Made by a program: the position numbers and the translations under genes | Part shown: positions 24,066 through 35,431 of the stretch, piece after piece | Position numbering within the stretch: the first letter of the stretch is position 1 | Layout of the letters: each line of letters begins with the position of its first letter | From: Chelydra serpentina | Lineage: Eukaryota > Chordata > Testudines > Chelydridae | Reading direction: 5' to 3' | Assembly: GCA_037349315.1 (NCBI GenBank) | Contig: JBAIAC010000001.1 | Location: 8,012,501 to 8,076,500, forward strand | Length of the DNA stretch: 64,000 nucleotides | Notes under the pieces: model-generated | Seen by the model: the letters and a program-made list of their open reading frames with translations, nothing else | Databases searched by the model: none | Told to the model about the DNA's origin: nothing

Positions 24066-24681
24066 TTACTACATGAACATTTTCCTCAGTTGCAATTTAC
24101 AGTAGGCTTGCAGCTGCCAATGTCTTTTTGAGTTTTGGATTCAAATGAACCCCCAAACAATATCATAGTTACCCTGTAAGGGAGCCCACACACCTGCATG
24201 TCTGTTCTCCTCTCACACTCAGTTTTACTGCTGTTGTCTGATTCAAACAAAGTGAAGTCAATGGAAGAGTTTCCAATGACTACATTGGGTTTTTGATCAC
24301 ACCCTAGGGTTGAGATTTTCAAAAACATTCAGTGTCGTCTTTGCTCTGTTCCCATTGAAATCAAAGGTCAAACTCTCATCGACTTCAATGGGAGTAGAAC
24401 TGAGCTAAAAAAGAGCAGAGATTACATGTCTGTGTCCAGAGAGCTGCGATTTGGGGCCACTGTCAGGTAGAATGAATGAAAGGACCCTGAAAGGAGAACA
24501 TCAGCAAAATCAACATAGCACAGAGATATAGCTATAATATGCCATGGTGAGAGCTGCCATAGCTCATTCCAGTTAGCCCTCTTACAGAAGCTACAGAACG
24601 GGTCTGGAGAAATATGTCTAAATCCACTGTTAAAGTACCTTCAGCATTAATCATTTGTATTAAATAGCTGCATCCACCTAC

Positions 24682-24794
24682 CCCTTCTTCAAGTGAGACA
24701 CATATGCACTCTGTAGAGCTGCTTCCAGGAAATAGGGAAGTTCAAAGTCAGGGAAAGTCACATTGCTGCCTTTTATGCTTCTTGAATGCAAGGT
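24682..24794 (-). CDS. TTC7A: TTC7A coding exon 5
   Basis: This 113-nt exon follows TTTCCCTCCCAG and ends AAGGG|GTAGGT (phase 2). It encodes residues 209-245: [20 protein letters not shown], then [17 protein letters not shown]. The first half corresponds to the divergent loop of human TTC7A, and [12 protein letters not shown]...LKKG is strongly conserved. The exon is only 441 bp from exon 4. No long ATG-initiated frame covers it, so it was found by splice logic and homology. Confidence 0.93.
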
Positions 24795-25235
24795 CTGGGA
24801 GGGAAACAAAAAGTGATACGATTATAAACTCATTGTCCTTATCCTCTGCTTGCATGCATTAGGAATCACTTTGCAGTGATCGGAAGGACAAAAAGAAAGT
24901 GATGCAATGCACCATGCTACAACTTATGCACCATACTTACTGTAGTTTTGAGATGTTCAATTTTATGAACTTTTTGATTTTATGAACCCTTCAGGACCCA
25001 ATTAGTTAGCAAAATAAGGGTCCTACAGTATTAAAACTCTTCTATTGTCTGAAATATTGAGAGGACACATCACCCTTTCAGTAGTGCTCTGACAATCCTT
25101 TTAGTCTATCAGCACATGTAATTCTGCCCTCGGATTTGCACAGCTTCCATTGACAAACTCATTGGGAGCCCTGTCCAAAGATAGGATTTGGGCCATGTAT
25201 AGGTAAGTCACACTTAGGACATGTTTCTTCCTTAC
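24795..25235 (-). other. TTC7A: TTC7A intron 4 (441 bp)
   Basis: This short intron lies between the GTAAGG donor and the CCCTCCCAG acceptor. It is unique AT-rich sequence with no repeat or secondary gene that I can recognise. Confidence 0.85.
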
Positions 25236-25366
25236 CTTCTCAAGTTCCTGCAAGTACACTTGTGCAATGACACATGCTCTCTCAAAACAAGCCACGACCT
25301 CCTCTTCCCTTTCGGACAGCCGAGCACGGGAGGCAATCGAATTGGGCGAGCGCTCCAGTGACAGAC
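25236..25366 (-). CDS. TTC7A: TTC7A coding exon 4
   Basis: This 131-nt exon starts after TTTTCCAG and ends GAGAAG|GTAAGG. It encodes residues 165-208, including [20 protein letters not shown] and [18 protein letters not shown]. It lies 28.5 kb downstream of exon 3 across the largest intron in the window. Phases match on both sides. The LSEREEEV...CFERA helix pair is a diagnostic TTC7A segment. Confidence 0.96.
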
Positions 25367-25909
25367 CTGGAAAATGGCAATACCTTCTTAAACCTAAGCT
25401 CAGAAATAGCGAAGTCAATGTACTCAGTTTTCATAGCATAAATATTTACAAGATGACCGGGAAAATCTCCTAAATAATACATAATTTTGTTTTGTTTATT
25501 TGCTTGCTTGCTTCAAATACTTTTGGAAACATTGGTAAAATAAAATATACTATACATCAGACTATCAAGCGATTAAAAAAATTAATCGCGATTAAAAAAG
25601 TGAATCATGATTAACCGTGCTGTTAAACAATAATAGAATACCATTTATTTAAATATTTGTGGATGTTTTCTATATTTTAAAATATATTGATTTCAATTAC
25701 AACACAGAATACAAAATGTACAGTGCTCACTTTATATTTATTTTTTATTACAAATATTTTCACTGTAAAAAACAAAAGGAATACTATTTTTTAATTCACC
25801 AAATACAAGCACTATAGTGCAATCTCTATCATAAAAGTTGAACTTATAAATGTAGAATTACATACAAAAAAATAACTGCATTCAAAAATAAAACAACGTA
25901 TAATTTTGG

Positions 25910-27472
25910 AGCCTACAAGTCCACTCAGTCCTACTTCAGCCAATCACTCAGACAAACAAGTTTAGTTACAATTTGCAAGAGATAATGCTGCCTGCTTATT
26001 ATTTACATCACCTGAAAGTGAGAACAGGCATTCTCATGGCACTGTTGTAGCTGGTATCGCAAGATATTTACGTGCCAGAAGCGCTAAAGATTCATATGTC
26101 CCTTCATGCTTCAACCACCATTGCAGAGGACATGCGTCCATGCTGATGACAAGTTCTGCTCAATAACGATCGAAAACAGAGCGGACCGACGCATGTTTAT
26201 TTTCATTATCTGAGTCAGATGACACCAACAGGAGGTTGATTTTCTCTTTTGGTGGTTCGGGTTATGTAGTTTCCGCATCTGAATGTTGCTCTTTTAAAAC
26301 TTCTGAAAGCATGCTCCACACCTCATCCGTCTCAGATTTTGGATGGCACTTCAGATTCTTAAACCTTGGGTTGAGTGCTGTAGTTATTTTTAGAAATCTC
26401 ACATTGGTACTGTGACAGTGTACCGCATATTCTTAATAGAAATATTGTTATGATATGAATATGAATATGAATATGGCATAACTAAGATGTTTTATGAAAG
26501 ATGGGTCATATGAGGTATCATTGGAAAGGTTATGATCTACTGTATGTGTTTATCCAACTTGTATGCATGTATCATTTCTGTGTCTGAGGTAAGGAATATT
26601 GACTATGTAACACTTACAAGTGTGTGTGTGTATTTGGGGGAACATTCCCCCCCCCCCCCCGACAGTAGGCAATCAGCCTCAATGTACCATTAGGAAGAAC
26701 AATAAGACTCTAAGATACAGAAACTCTGCAACCTGCCTAAAACAACAATTAGGGTGAAAAATTACATTTTGTAACCTATTTCTTGAATGTATTACGTTTA
26801 GTTTGCATGTTTTGTTTTATTTGCTTAGTGATCTGCTTTGTTCTGTTTGCTATCCCTTATAATCACTTTAAATTTACCTTTTGTAGTTAATAAACTTATA
26901 TTTTGTTTATTACAAACCTCAGGTCATAGCTTTGTGGAGGGCAAAAGGCAGTGCATATCCTCCTCCACATTGAGGGAGGGGGCGAATTTTTATGGGTTTG
27001 CACTGTGCAGATCTTTCTATGCAGCGCAAGACAATATAATTTTGGGTTTATACCACAAAGGAGGTGTGCACGTGAGTGCTGGCCATTCCCATAGCTAAGT
27101 CCTCCCACACAGCTGATTTCAGTCTGTGTCTGCAGCCAGGTGTAGCCTTAGCTGTGTGTGTTCTGGAGAAGGCTTGAGAGCCTAGCACAGCAAGGACAGG
27201 GTTAGGGTTAGTGTTACCCAGGCTGGTGGAAAGGGCGGGCTCAGTGAGACCCCCCAGCACATCAGGTGGCATCCCAGGAGAGGAGGGGGGGTTATCCTGT
27301 CACAGGTACCTTCTTTGCATTTTGTCAAATCTGCTATGAAAGTGTTCTTAAAACAAACACGTGCTGGGTCATCACCCAAGACTGCTATAACGTGAAATAT
27401 ATGACAGAATGCAGGTAAAACAGAGCAGCAGACATACAATTCTCCCTCAAGGAGTCCAAAAACAAACACAAT
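25910..27472 (-). pseudogene. hAT transposase C-terminal part, left arm (broken, split by an LTR)
   Basis: On the minus strand, fragments such as AVLGDDPARVCFKNTFIADL (right of the LTR) continue across the LTR into NPRFKNLKCHPKSE, EVWSMLSEVLKEQHSD and the WWLKHEGTYESLA dimerisation region. Stops and the 894-bp LTR insertion destroy the frame. Confidence 0.75.
26411..27304 (+). mobile_element. Solo LTR inserted in the hAT element
   Basis: It starts TGTGACAGTG and ends ATCCTGTCACA. Perfect 5-bp direct repeats GGTAC flank it at 26406-26410 and 27305-27309. Removing it rejoins the hAT coding sequence. A plus-oriented polyadenylation-like signal (ttaataaactt) lies at about 26886-26897. The same LTR family occurs inverted at 29752-31126. 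No viral genes accompany it. Confidence 0.85.
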
Positions 27473-27483
27473 TTTTTTTTACC

Positions 27484-27700
27484 GAGCATCATCAACATGG
27501 AATCATATCCTCTGGAATGGTGGCCGAAGCTTGAAGGGGCATATGAATGTTTAGCATATCTGACATGTAAATACCTAGCAATGCTGGCTACAAAAGTGCC
27601 ATGCAAACACCTGTTCTCACTTTCTGGTGACATTGTAAATAAGAAGCAGGCAGCAGTATCTCCCGTAAATGTAAACAAACTTGTTTGTCTTAACGATTGA
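27484..27700 (+). pseudogene. hAT transposase dimerisation domain, right arm (fragment)
   Basis: The plus-strand frame contains PLEWWPKLEGAYECLAYLTC, KYLAMLATKVPCKHLFSLSG and DIVNKKQAAVSPVNVNKLVC. This is the C-terminal dimerisation region of hAT (ZBED-like) transposases. Only the C-terminus is present, so it is not catalytic. Confidence 0.8.
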
Positions 27701-28154
27701 CTGAACAAGAGGTAGGACTGAGTGGACTTATAGGCTCTAAAGTTTTACAATGTTTTGTTTTTGAGTGCAGTTATGTAACCAAAAAAAAATAATCTACATT
27801 TGTAAGTTACACTTTCACAATACAGAGATTGCACTACAGTACCTGTATGAGGTGAATTGAAAAATACTATTTATTTAATCATTTTTACAGTGCAAATATT
27901 TGTAATAAAAATAATATAAAGTGAGCAGTGTACACTTTGTATTCTGTGTTGTAATAGAAATCAATTTATTTGAAAATGTAGAAAAATATCCAAAAATATT
28001 TAATAAATTTCAATTGGTACTATATTGTTTAACAGTGCGATTAATTTTTTAAATCACAATTTTTTTTAGTTAATCAAGTGAGTTAACTGATTAATCAACA
28101 GCTCTACTATACATCTATCGGTATTTTGTATTCACTACCTTACAGCTGTTTGAT

Positions 28155-28275
28155 ACAGAACAATATTATGCATTTCTATAGCATCTTTCATGTCTTAAGA
28201 ACACCATTGAGGAAGGGAAGTATTAGCCCTATAGCACAGATGGGCAAACTGTGGTACAGAGAGATTAAGGCCCAT
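28155..28275 (-). repeat. MIR-like relic
   Basis: The segment acagatgggcaaactgtgg followed by tacagagagattaagg is the reverse complement of the MIR-type core. Confidence 0.5.
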
Positions 28276-29751
28276 ATATGCAAAAATGGCCACAGATTTT
28301 ATAGTAGTGGGTAGTAATAGGGGATTACTTTGTTGTGTATGTATTAACTGATGTCCCCTTTTGTGTTTTGTCTTTTCTGTCAACTGTCCACTTTGTGTTA
28401 ATGGAACCTTGTCTAATCTATTTCACCCTCCAGTCCCCCTTCAAAGGTTGTGGTTCTACAGTCACACTTTTTTCTATTAATTTTAAATGTCTCTTTCTCC
28501 CCTGCTGATTGCTAAATGAAACAAAGGAAGCCATGAAACTCACAGTTCTTTTCACAGGAGAACTATCAAATGCACAAGCTAAACTAATTCATAACGATTT
28601 TTCTCTGATCTCTCTTGGCTATACTCATCTAAGGAGCTACTTGCAATGGTAGTAGGTTTAAAAAAAAATCAGAAAGAAGTGTGATTTCTAAGATGATGTC
28701 CTTTTAAATGCAGAGGGGGCAGTAGGCTTCTTTTAATGGAGTCCAGCATATGAATTCATGGACCTTGTGAAATCATGCAGAGTGGCAGCCCAAAAATCAC
28801 AAATGAGCATCACCACACACATACAAGGACTAAACTGCTCAGTTGTCACCCATTCTCCTCTGCTAGAGAAAACACTGAGAAACCAGCATCCCAGAGCCCG
28901 CTGAAAGAAACACACCACAACCCATTAACACATACACATCGCACTTACACACGATATCTAATGTGGACCCAGAAACCAGAATGGGGGCTGTCGTGTAGAC
29001 AGGATTCAGCCATTTCTACCTCCTGCTCAGAATAGTGAGGCAAGAGGGAGTAAATACATACAAGTTCACACTACAGCCTCCCCGCACTGGCAAATTACCA
29101 CTCTAAAGCTCCAGGATGAGGACTGAAGTCAACAATTCTGCTCCTCGGGAATAGTTAAACTTTCTACTAAAAGGGTAAAGCTCATCTGTGCAGGTGACAG
29201 AAGCTTTCTCAGGGTCCCATCAGAGACCATGGAACAAACTCCTGTAGGAGCTAAAGACCATCACAAACCTCCGCACCTTTCACTACAAGTGCATGGAGCA
29301 CCTCTTTTACCTGGTCTCCTCTAACATAAACACAGAGCATCATGTATATAATTATTTTTTTAAAAACACCGTACCCATTGTGTGATTATTTGGGGAACCT
29401 AAGTATGACTTATGAATTTTGGTCAATACTATGAAGTTGTTGCTACAAAAATTGCTGTATCATGAATGTTCCTCTCACTATGTGTGTCCATCACTGCTGA
29501 CAAGTCTTTAAGCATGTACCTCCCAGACTAGGAGCAATGGTGGCTCAGTGGCTTAATGGTGACTTAACAGAACTCAAATGACCATCTCTTAGGGGTGAAG
29601 CACCTTGGGACAATGGGTTTCCCACCGATGCTGCCACTGAGTCAGCTCCACCAGAGGAGCAACAGGGGGAGCTCTAGTGCAAACTGTGCACCAGCAGTCA
29701 TTGGGGCTTCAAGTACAGGGATGTGTAGACCTGCTCTGGGCAGAAGTAGGG

Positions 29752-31126
29752 TGTGACAGGTTGGACTATCCCTTCTGGGATGCCACCTGATGTACTGGGA
29801 TTTCACTGAGCCTGCCTGCTCTACTAGCCTGGGCTCCCTCTCCCTGTTTTGCTGAATTAGGCTCTCCTGCCTCTGGCAGCACACACACACATACATATAC
29901 ACACACACAGGTAGGGACACACCAGCTGTAGAATCACACAGCGTTTGCAAACAGCTCTCTATGAGAAGATTCAGCTAGGAAATTGCCAAGCTCTCAAGTG
30001 CAGCTCCCCTCTGGAAAATACACCCAAAATAAAATTGTCTTGTGCTGTAGAGAAATCTATACAACGTAAGCTCATAGATTCGCCCCCTCCCTCAATGTGG
30101 AGAAAGATATGCACAACTTCTGCCTCTCCCTCCCCCACCCCACCCAGTTATAAATTGCACAAACTGGGTTTAATAATAAACAAAAAACAGTTTATTAACT
30201 ACAAAAGGTAGATTTTAAGTGATGTTTCTCACCTAAATGTTGTTTCAGGCAAGTGTAGAGTTTCTGTAGCTTAGAGTTCCAGTTATTTCTCTTTACAGAC
30301 TAGTCTCCTGTCTTAGTGAAGGCATGCCCTAGCATGGCTGTGTAGTCGTGGCACCAGTGCTCTAAAAAAATCCACCTCCACAAGGCGCGTAGCTACCAGC
30401 ACTGGGAACACGGCTCCCAGCGCTGGTGCACTGTCTACACTGCCACTTTGCAGCGCTGAAACTTACAGCGCTCAGGGAGGTGTATTTTCACATCCCTGAG
30501 CGAGAAAGTTGCAGCGCGGTAAGTGCCAGTGTAGACAAGCCCTCAGTCTGGGCTCAGCCCTTGCCTTTCCCTCAGCTCAGTTCCTTTGTCTCTTCAGGTA
30601 CTTTCAGCAGTCTTTCTTCTTGGGCAGGAAGGCAATAGAGAAGAGTCCTGTTTGCCTTACTCCCCAGGCTTAAATAAGATTTACATAAGGCGGGAATCTT
30701 TTGTTTCCCAGTCTTGACCTCCCCCTCCTTTTAGTGGAAAATTACTAGAAGTCCAAGATAGTGTTTAGAACCAGGAGACAGGACCACCTGACCTAGTAGT
30801 GTTCCAGCTATGTCCCAAGATGCCTCTCAGGAAGGAGAGAGATTAGTATCTTCAAAGTCTCATTGTTTCTTCCTAATGGGCCATCAGGGCTGATGGCCTG
30901 TTGTCTGGTGAGTATCTCCCCAAATACACACACAGTTCTAATTGTTACATAGTCAATATTCCTAACTTTAGATACAGAAATGATACATGCATACAAATTG
31001 GATAATCGCATTCAGTAAATCATAACCTTTCCAATAATACCTTACAAGACTCATCTTGCATAAAATATATCTGTTATGCCATATCATAAGCATATTTCCA
31101 TAAAGCATATGGGGTGTAACGTCACA
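29752..31126 (-). mobile_element. Solo LTR, same family as 26411-27304, with a nested MITE
   Basis: On the minus strand it begins TGTGACGTTACACC and shares long blocks with the LTR at 26411, for example tggaaaggttatgat, tatgcatgtatcatttctgt and attgactatgtaaca. Five-base flanks are taggg and caggg (one mismatch). It is longer than its partner because of a MITE at about 30322-30545, a CA-rich run (29880-29912) and other indels. No adjoining viral genes are seen. Confidence 0.75.
30322..30545. mobile_element. MITE nested in an LTR
   Basis: The right end reads ccagtgtagacaagccctca, the terminus style of the other MITEs, and the interior contains inverted 'cagcgctg' words. The left end is not clear, so the copy may be truncated. 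Confidence 0.5.
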
Positions 31127-31222
31127 CAGGGGACACACTGCTTAAAGCTCAACAGCCGCTGAGAGCCCTCTCTATGCTAAACCCCACACCACTGCTATCA
31201 CTGGTGGAGGTGAACTTTAGGC

Positions 31223-31632
31223 CAGGGGTCTCAAACACGCGGCCCACCGGGCTCCCCGACCCCCACCCCACCCACCCCCTTTTTTTTTTTTACCCCCAGG
31301 CAGTTCCCGCCACCAGATGGGAACTGCCTGGGGGTAAAAAAAAAAGGGGGGGCGGGGAGAGGGGGGGCGGGGAACCCGGCGGGCCGCAGGGAAGAGCTCC
31401 GCGGGCTGCATGGGAAGAGCTTTGCGGTGTCTGGGAGGGAGGGGGAGGAGCGGGAAGCCGTGCGCACAGGGGAGGAGGCGGAGAAGGGGCAGATAAGGGG
31501 CAGGGCCTAATGGAAGGGGTGGACTGGGGGCGGGACCGGGGACAGCGAGGGGGCCGGGTCAGTGATGCGGCCCTCGGGCCAATGCACTAGTCCTCATGCG
31601 GCCCTCATGGTAATTTGAGTTTGAGACCCCTG
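31223..31632. mobile_element. Non-autonomous hAT element (410 bp) with a perfect 8-bp target duplication
   Basis: The termini are CAGGGGTCTCAAAC and GTTTGAGACCCCTG, perfect 14-bp inverted repeats. Direct repeats CTTTAGGC lie at 31215-31222 and 31633-31640. The interior is extremely GC-rich and contains a long hairpin at about 31277-31350, with arms acccccaggcagttccc and gggaactgcctgggggt and a T-run facing an A-run. ORFs across it are artefacts. Confidence 0.9.
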
Positions 31633-33087
31633 CTTTAGGCACTTCAGATATTTTTAGTTCAGGTCAATCTGAAAAATAAAATGGTATTGAAATCACATCC
31701 AGAGTCTGTGCCGGCTAGTTTGCTGTTGTCTTTCTGGGTTTGTCTTCACCAGGGAAAAATGTGTGGTTCTCAGAGATATCTCACTGTAAAATCCTAGTAA
31801 GGACAAGGCACAGAGTAGTTTTATATCAGTGCAGCTGATCAAGGTAAATACTAGACTTCTCCACCCCACACTGTTTACCTCATCTGATTACATGGAGATA
31901 AAACTACCTTGTCTCCACATGGATTTTTACAATGAAATACCTGACTCAAGTCAGCTCTCTCATTTCAAGACACCCTCCCAACACCACCATTTTCCTAGCG
32001 AAGACACAACCTATTTCCTTCAGGACAGGGTTTAAAGAAAACAGGGAATCTCACAACCTAGCAAATCCTCATTTTATATCAGAGGAGAGGGTTGACTTTA
32101 TGGCTAGTGGCTCACTACACACCTTTTCTGGTGTTCCTTCTCATCCTCCAGATTAAAAATAGGGCTTCCATTCATTTCCTTTCTCTCCTCCATGGATCAC
32201 TCTCTCCATCCCTAGATCCCTCTCTAATCTCACACTTCCCAGCTCCTTCTTCCCCCCTGTCCTCTGGCTAAGGCAAGAAATCAACATAATCCAGCTCCTG
32301 CAGTGAGTGCATGCTCTAGGAAGAGGTTTCTGAAGTACTGGGGATGAGAGAGTATCATCTGAGCTGATAAATTCTTCCTGAAGTGGAATAACAGGACTCT
32401 CACTCATGGAAGCCCCCTCAAATAATGTACCCCGGGTAGATGCCCATCCAACCTACACCTCAACTCATCCCAGCTGTGCGTGTAGAGTGCAAAGTAGAAA
32501 GGGTGAGTAGACACGTGGGCCCAGATACTAAGTGACACCACCTAAGGAGGAGGGTGAGCAAAGATGGTATTTTATTTCAGTTTCTGCTCTTTGTGCTAAC
32601 TGGTCAATAGCACAGTGGTTCTCCTCAAAGCCTGAGCATCTTGGAAAATACACACATACACAAAAGCTCTGTCCATCCACTCACTAGCACTGGTACCAAC
32701 ATCTCCTGTCACACTCACACTGGTGGCCAAAAGTCAAAGCTTCAGTGGCCATGGTAGACAGGAAACGATGGGATTGAGGATGCAGCAAATAAAGTTAAGT
32801 GACAGCATACCAATTCCTCTCCTTCACACGCCAAACAACTCACAATTAACACATGACTCCTAAAACCCTGGAACCTAGGTGTGCCAGAACTGTTTATCAA
32901 TCCAATGATGGCGCTAAGGAACACTGAAGTGCACAGAGCATGAAGCCTGGATGTTTCGGCATAATGTCTGTGTTGAATAGAGTTAAAAGGAATTCAATGT
33001 GATGGGCAGCACCTCACAGCTGATCAAGATGGAACACTTTCAGTTTTGCAGACTGTGCTTCCCATTCCTGAAACATGTTACACTATG

Positions 33088-34894
33088 GAAGCGCCAAAGG
33101 GTCTCAAGTATCAGAGGGGTAGCCGTGTTAGTCTGGATCTGTAGAAGCGACAAAGGGTCCTGTGGCACCTTATAGACTAACAGAGGTATCGAAGCATAAG
33201 CTTTCGTGGGTCAATACCCACTTCTTCGGATGCAAGCAGTGGAAAGGTCCAGGGGCAGATATAAATGTGCAGGGAAGATTCAGGCTAGAGATAACGAGGT
33301 AAGCTTCATCAGGGAGGGTGAGGCCCTCTTCTAGCAGTTGAGGTGTGAACACCAAGGGAGGAGAAACTGCTTTTGTAGTTGGCTAGCCATTCATAGTCTT
33401 TGTTTAGTCCTGAGCTGATGGTGTCAAATTTGCAAATGAACTGAAGCTCTACAGTTTCTCTTTGGAGTCTGGTCCTGAAGTTTTTTTGCTGCAGGATGGC
33501 TACCTTTAAATCTGCTATTGTGTGTCCAGGGAGGTTGAAGTGTTCTCCTACAGGCTTTTGTATATTGCCATTCCTTATATCTGATTTGTGTCCATTTATC
33601 CTTTTGCGTAAGGACTGTCCAGTTTGACCGATGTACATAGCAGAGGGGCATTGCTGGCATATTATGGTATATATTACATTGGTGGATGTGCAGGTGAATG
33701 AACCGGTGACGGTGTGGCTGATCTGGTTAGGTCCTGTGATGGTGTTCCTGGTGTAGATATGTGGGCAAAGTTGGCATCGAGGTTTGTTGCATGGATTTGT
33801 TCCTGAGTTAGAGTTATTATAGTGCAGTGTGTAGTTGCTGGTGAGAATATGCTTCAGGTTGGCGGGTTGTCTGTTGGCGAGGACTGGCCTGCCTCCCAAG
33901 GCCTGTGAAAGTGAGGGGTCGTTGTTCAGGATGGGTTGTAGATCACTGATGATCCGTTGGAGAGGTTTTAGCTGAGGACTGTAAGTGATGGCCAGAGGAG
34001 TTCTGTTGGTTTCTTTCTTCGGTTTGTCTTGCAGCAGGAGACTTCTGGGTACACGTCTGGCCCTGTTGATCTGTTTTCTTATTTCCTCATGTGGGTAGCG
34101 TAGTTTTGAGAATGCTTGGTGAAGATCTTGTAGGTGTTGATCTCTGTCTGAGGGGTTGGAGCAAATACGGTTGTACCTCAGTGCTTGGCTGTAGACAATG
34201 GATCGTGTGGTGTGTCCGGGATGGAAGCTGGAGGCATGTAGGTAGGCATAGCGGTCAGTGGGTTTTCGGTATAGGGTGGTGTTAATGTGACCATCGCTTA
34301 TTTGCACTGTGGTGTCTAGGAAGTGGACTTCCCGTGTAGACTGGTCCAGGCTGAGGTTGATGGTGGGGTGGAAGCTGTTGAAATCGTGGTGGAATTCTTC
34401 CAGAGTTTCTTTCCCATGGGTCCAGATGATGAAGATGTCATCAATGTAGCGTAGATAGAGAAGGGGCGTGAGTGGATGAGAACCGAGGAAGCGTTGTTCC
34501 AGGTCAGCCATAAAAATGTTGGCATATTGTGGGGCCATGCGGGTGCCCATAGCGGTGCCACTGCTCTGGAGGTATATATTGTCACCAAATTTGAAATAAT
34601 TGTGCGTGAGGATAAAATCACAGAGTTCAGCAACCAGTTGTGCTGTGGCATCATCAGGGATACTGTTCCTGACAGCTTGTATTCCATCTGTGTGTGGAAT
34701 GTTTGTGTAGAGAGCCTCTACATCCATGGTGGCTAGGATGGTGTGTTCTGGAAGATTACCAATGCATTGTAGTTTTCTCAGGAAATCAGTGGTGTCACGG
34801 AGATAGCTGGGAGTACTGGTGGCATAGGGTCTGAGTAGAGAGTCCACATATCCGGACAGTTCTTCAGTGAGAGTGCCAATGCCCGAGATGATAG
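33088..34894 (-). mobile_element. Penelope-like retroelement, 1.8 kb, 5'-truncated
   Basis: The element is read right to left. It holds an open RT/GIY-YIG frame, then a 3' region with a hammerhead-like motif and the terminal 'tccagactaacacggctacc' sequence. Perfect 11-bp direct repeats GTTACACTATG flank it at 33077-33087 and 34895-34905. The last 20 bp (gaagcgccaaagggtctcaa) nearly repeat an internal stretch (gaagcgacaaagggtcc), perhaps an end-joining or template-jump trace. Confidence 0.9.
33309..34894 (-). CDS. Penelope-like reverse transcriptase with GIY-YIG endonuclease (5'-truncated, open)
   Basis: The frame runs open from the truncated 5' edge of the element to a TGA at 33309. The last 512 codons carry recognisable domains in order. 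RT motif A is ATMDVEALYTNIPH, motif B is SGTAMGTRMAPQYANIF and motif C is LRYIDDIFIIW. A linker follows, with a CCHH-like PCNKPRCQLCPHIY, then the GIY-YIG endonuclease with AMYIGQTGQSLRKRINGHKS and KPVGEHFNLPGH. This order is diagnostic of Penelope-like elements. There is no start codon near the edge and the RT N-terminus is missing, so function is unlikely. The lack of stops over 1.5 kb points to a fairly recent insertion. It is unrelated to the host gene. Confidence 0.92.
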
Positions 34895-35104
34895 TTACAC
34901 TATGAATCTACATCTGGGGCACAGCACTGCAGATGTCACGCTATACCAGTAAATTTGGGTACACAGTGTCTTTGCTTAGAAGAATGTGTTTCCAGTGTAT
35001 GCTCTGCAGCCCAATTTATAAACTTGGCTCGGGGAAATCAGTGAACATTAAACAAGAGTGTTTTGGAGACTTGTTCTTTATGTCAATTTTTATTAGTCTT
35101 TATA

Positions 35105-35320
35105 CATAAGTATACAAAAGTCAACAGAATACTACTTAGCACTTTACATTAAAGCTCTACAAAACTAACTAATCCTCTTTAGAGGAACATTAGAATTACC
35201 AACATTGTACAGATGGGGAAAACTGACAGAAAGGTCTCAAAATGATTCAGCATCAGAGTTAAAATTAGAACCCAGGAGTTCAGCCGAAAAATTAATCTGC
35301 TAGATCACACTGTCTCTGAA
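35105..35320 (-). repeat. MIR-like relic
   Basis: The segment around tgtacagatggggaaaactg and the following gaacccaggagttc match a reverse-complemented MIR-type element. Confidence 0.5.
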
Positions 35321-35431
35321 AACAAACTGCCTGATTTTCAGCAAGTTAACTCAAAGATTGAGATTAGTTCTAGTACTGCCTGGAACAAACCGTTGAGAAT
35401 TCTAGCAAAAAAAATAACCCACACACTCTAA

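Larger units (their letters stand above)
6640..24681 (-). other. TTC7A: TTC7A intron 5 (18 kb)
   Basis: This large intron is rich in transposable elements: SINEs, a solo LTR, paired hAT elements, CR1, MITEs and MIR-like repeats, listed separately. Stretches without a recognised element include 7650-8950, 15200-17060, 19690-20430, 21090-22960 and 24070-24680. No other gene is supported. Short ORFs in this span are chance or transposon frames. Confidence 0.75.
25558..28106. mobile_element. Inverted-repeat (foldback) hAT element with an 8-bp target duplication
   Basis: The element starts CAGACTATCAAGCGATTAA and ends TTAATCAACAGCTCTA. It is flanked by perfect 8-bp direct repeats CTATACAT at 25550-25557 and 28107-28114. 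The left part (25558 to about 27475) is a minus-strand hAT 3' portion, interrupted by a solo LTR. The right part (about 27484-28106) is a plus-strand copy of the same end. The two outer arms are about 600 bp of inverted homology, including transposase C-terminal sequence. Without the LTR the element is about 1.65 kb. The shared duplication implies that the inverted structure moved as one unit. Confidence 0.8.

Noticed and set aside
26411..31126. A provirus bounded by the two related LTRs
   Set aside because: The LTRs are in opposite orientation, have different 5-bp flanks, and no gag, pol or env lies between them.
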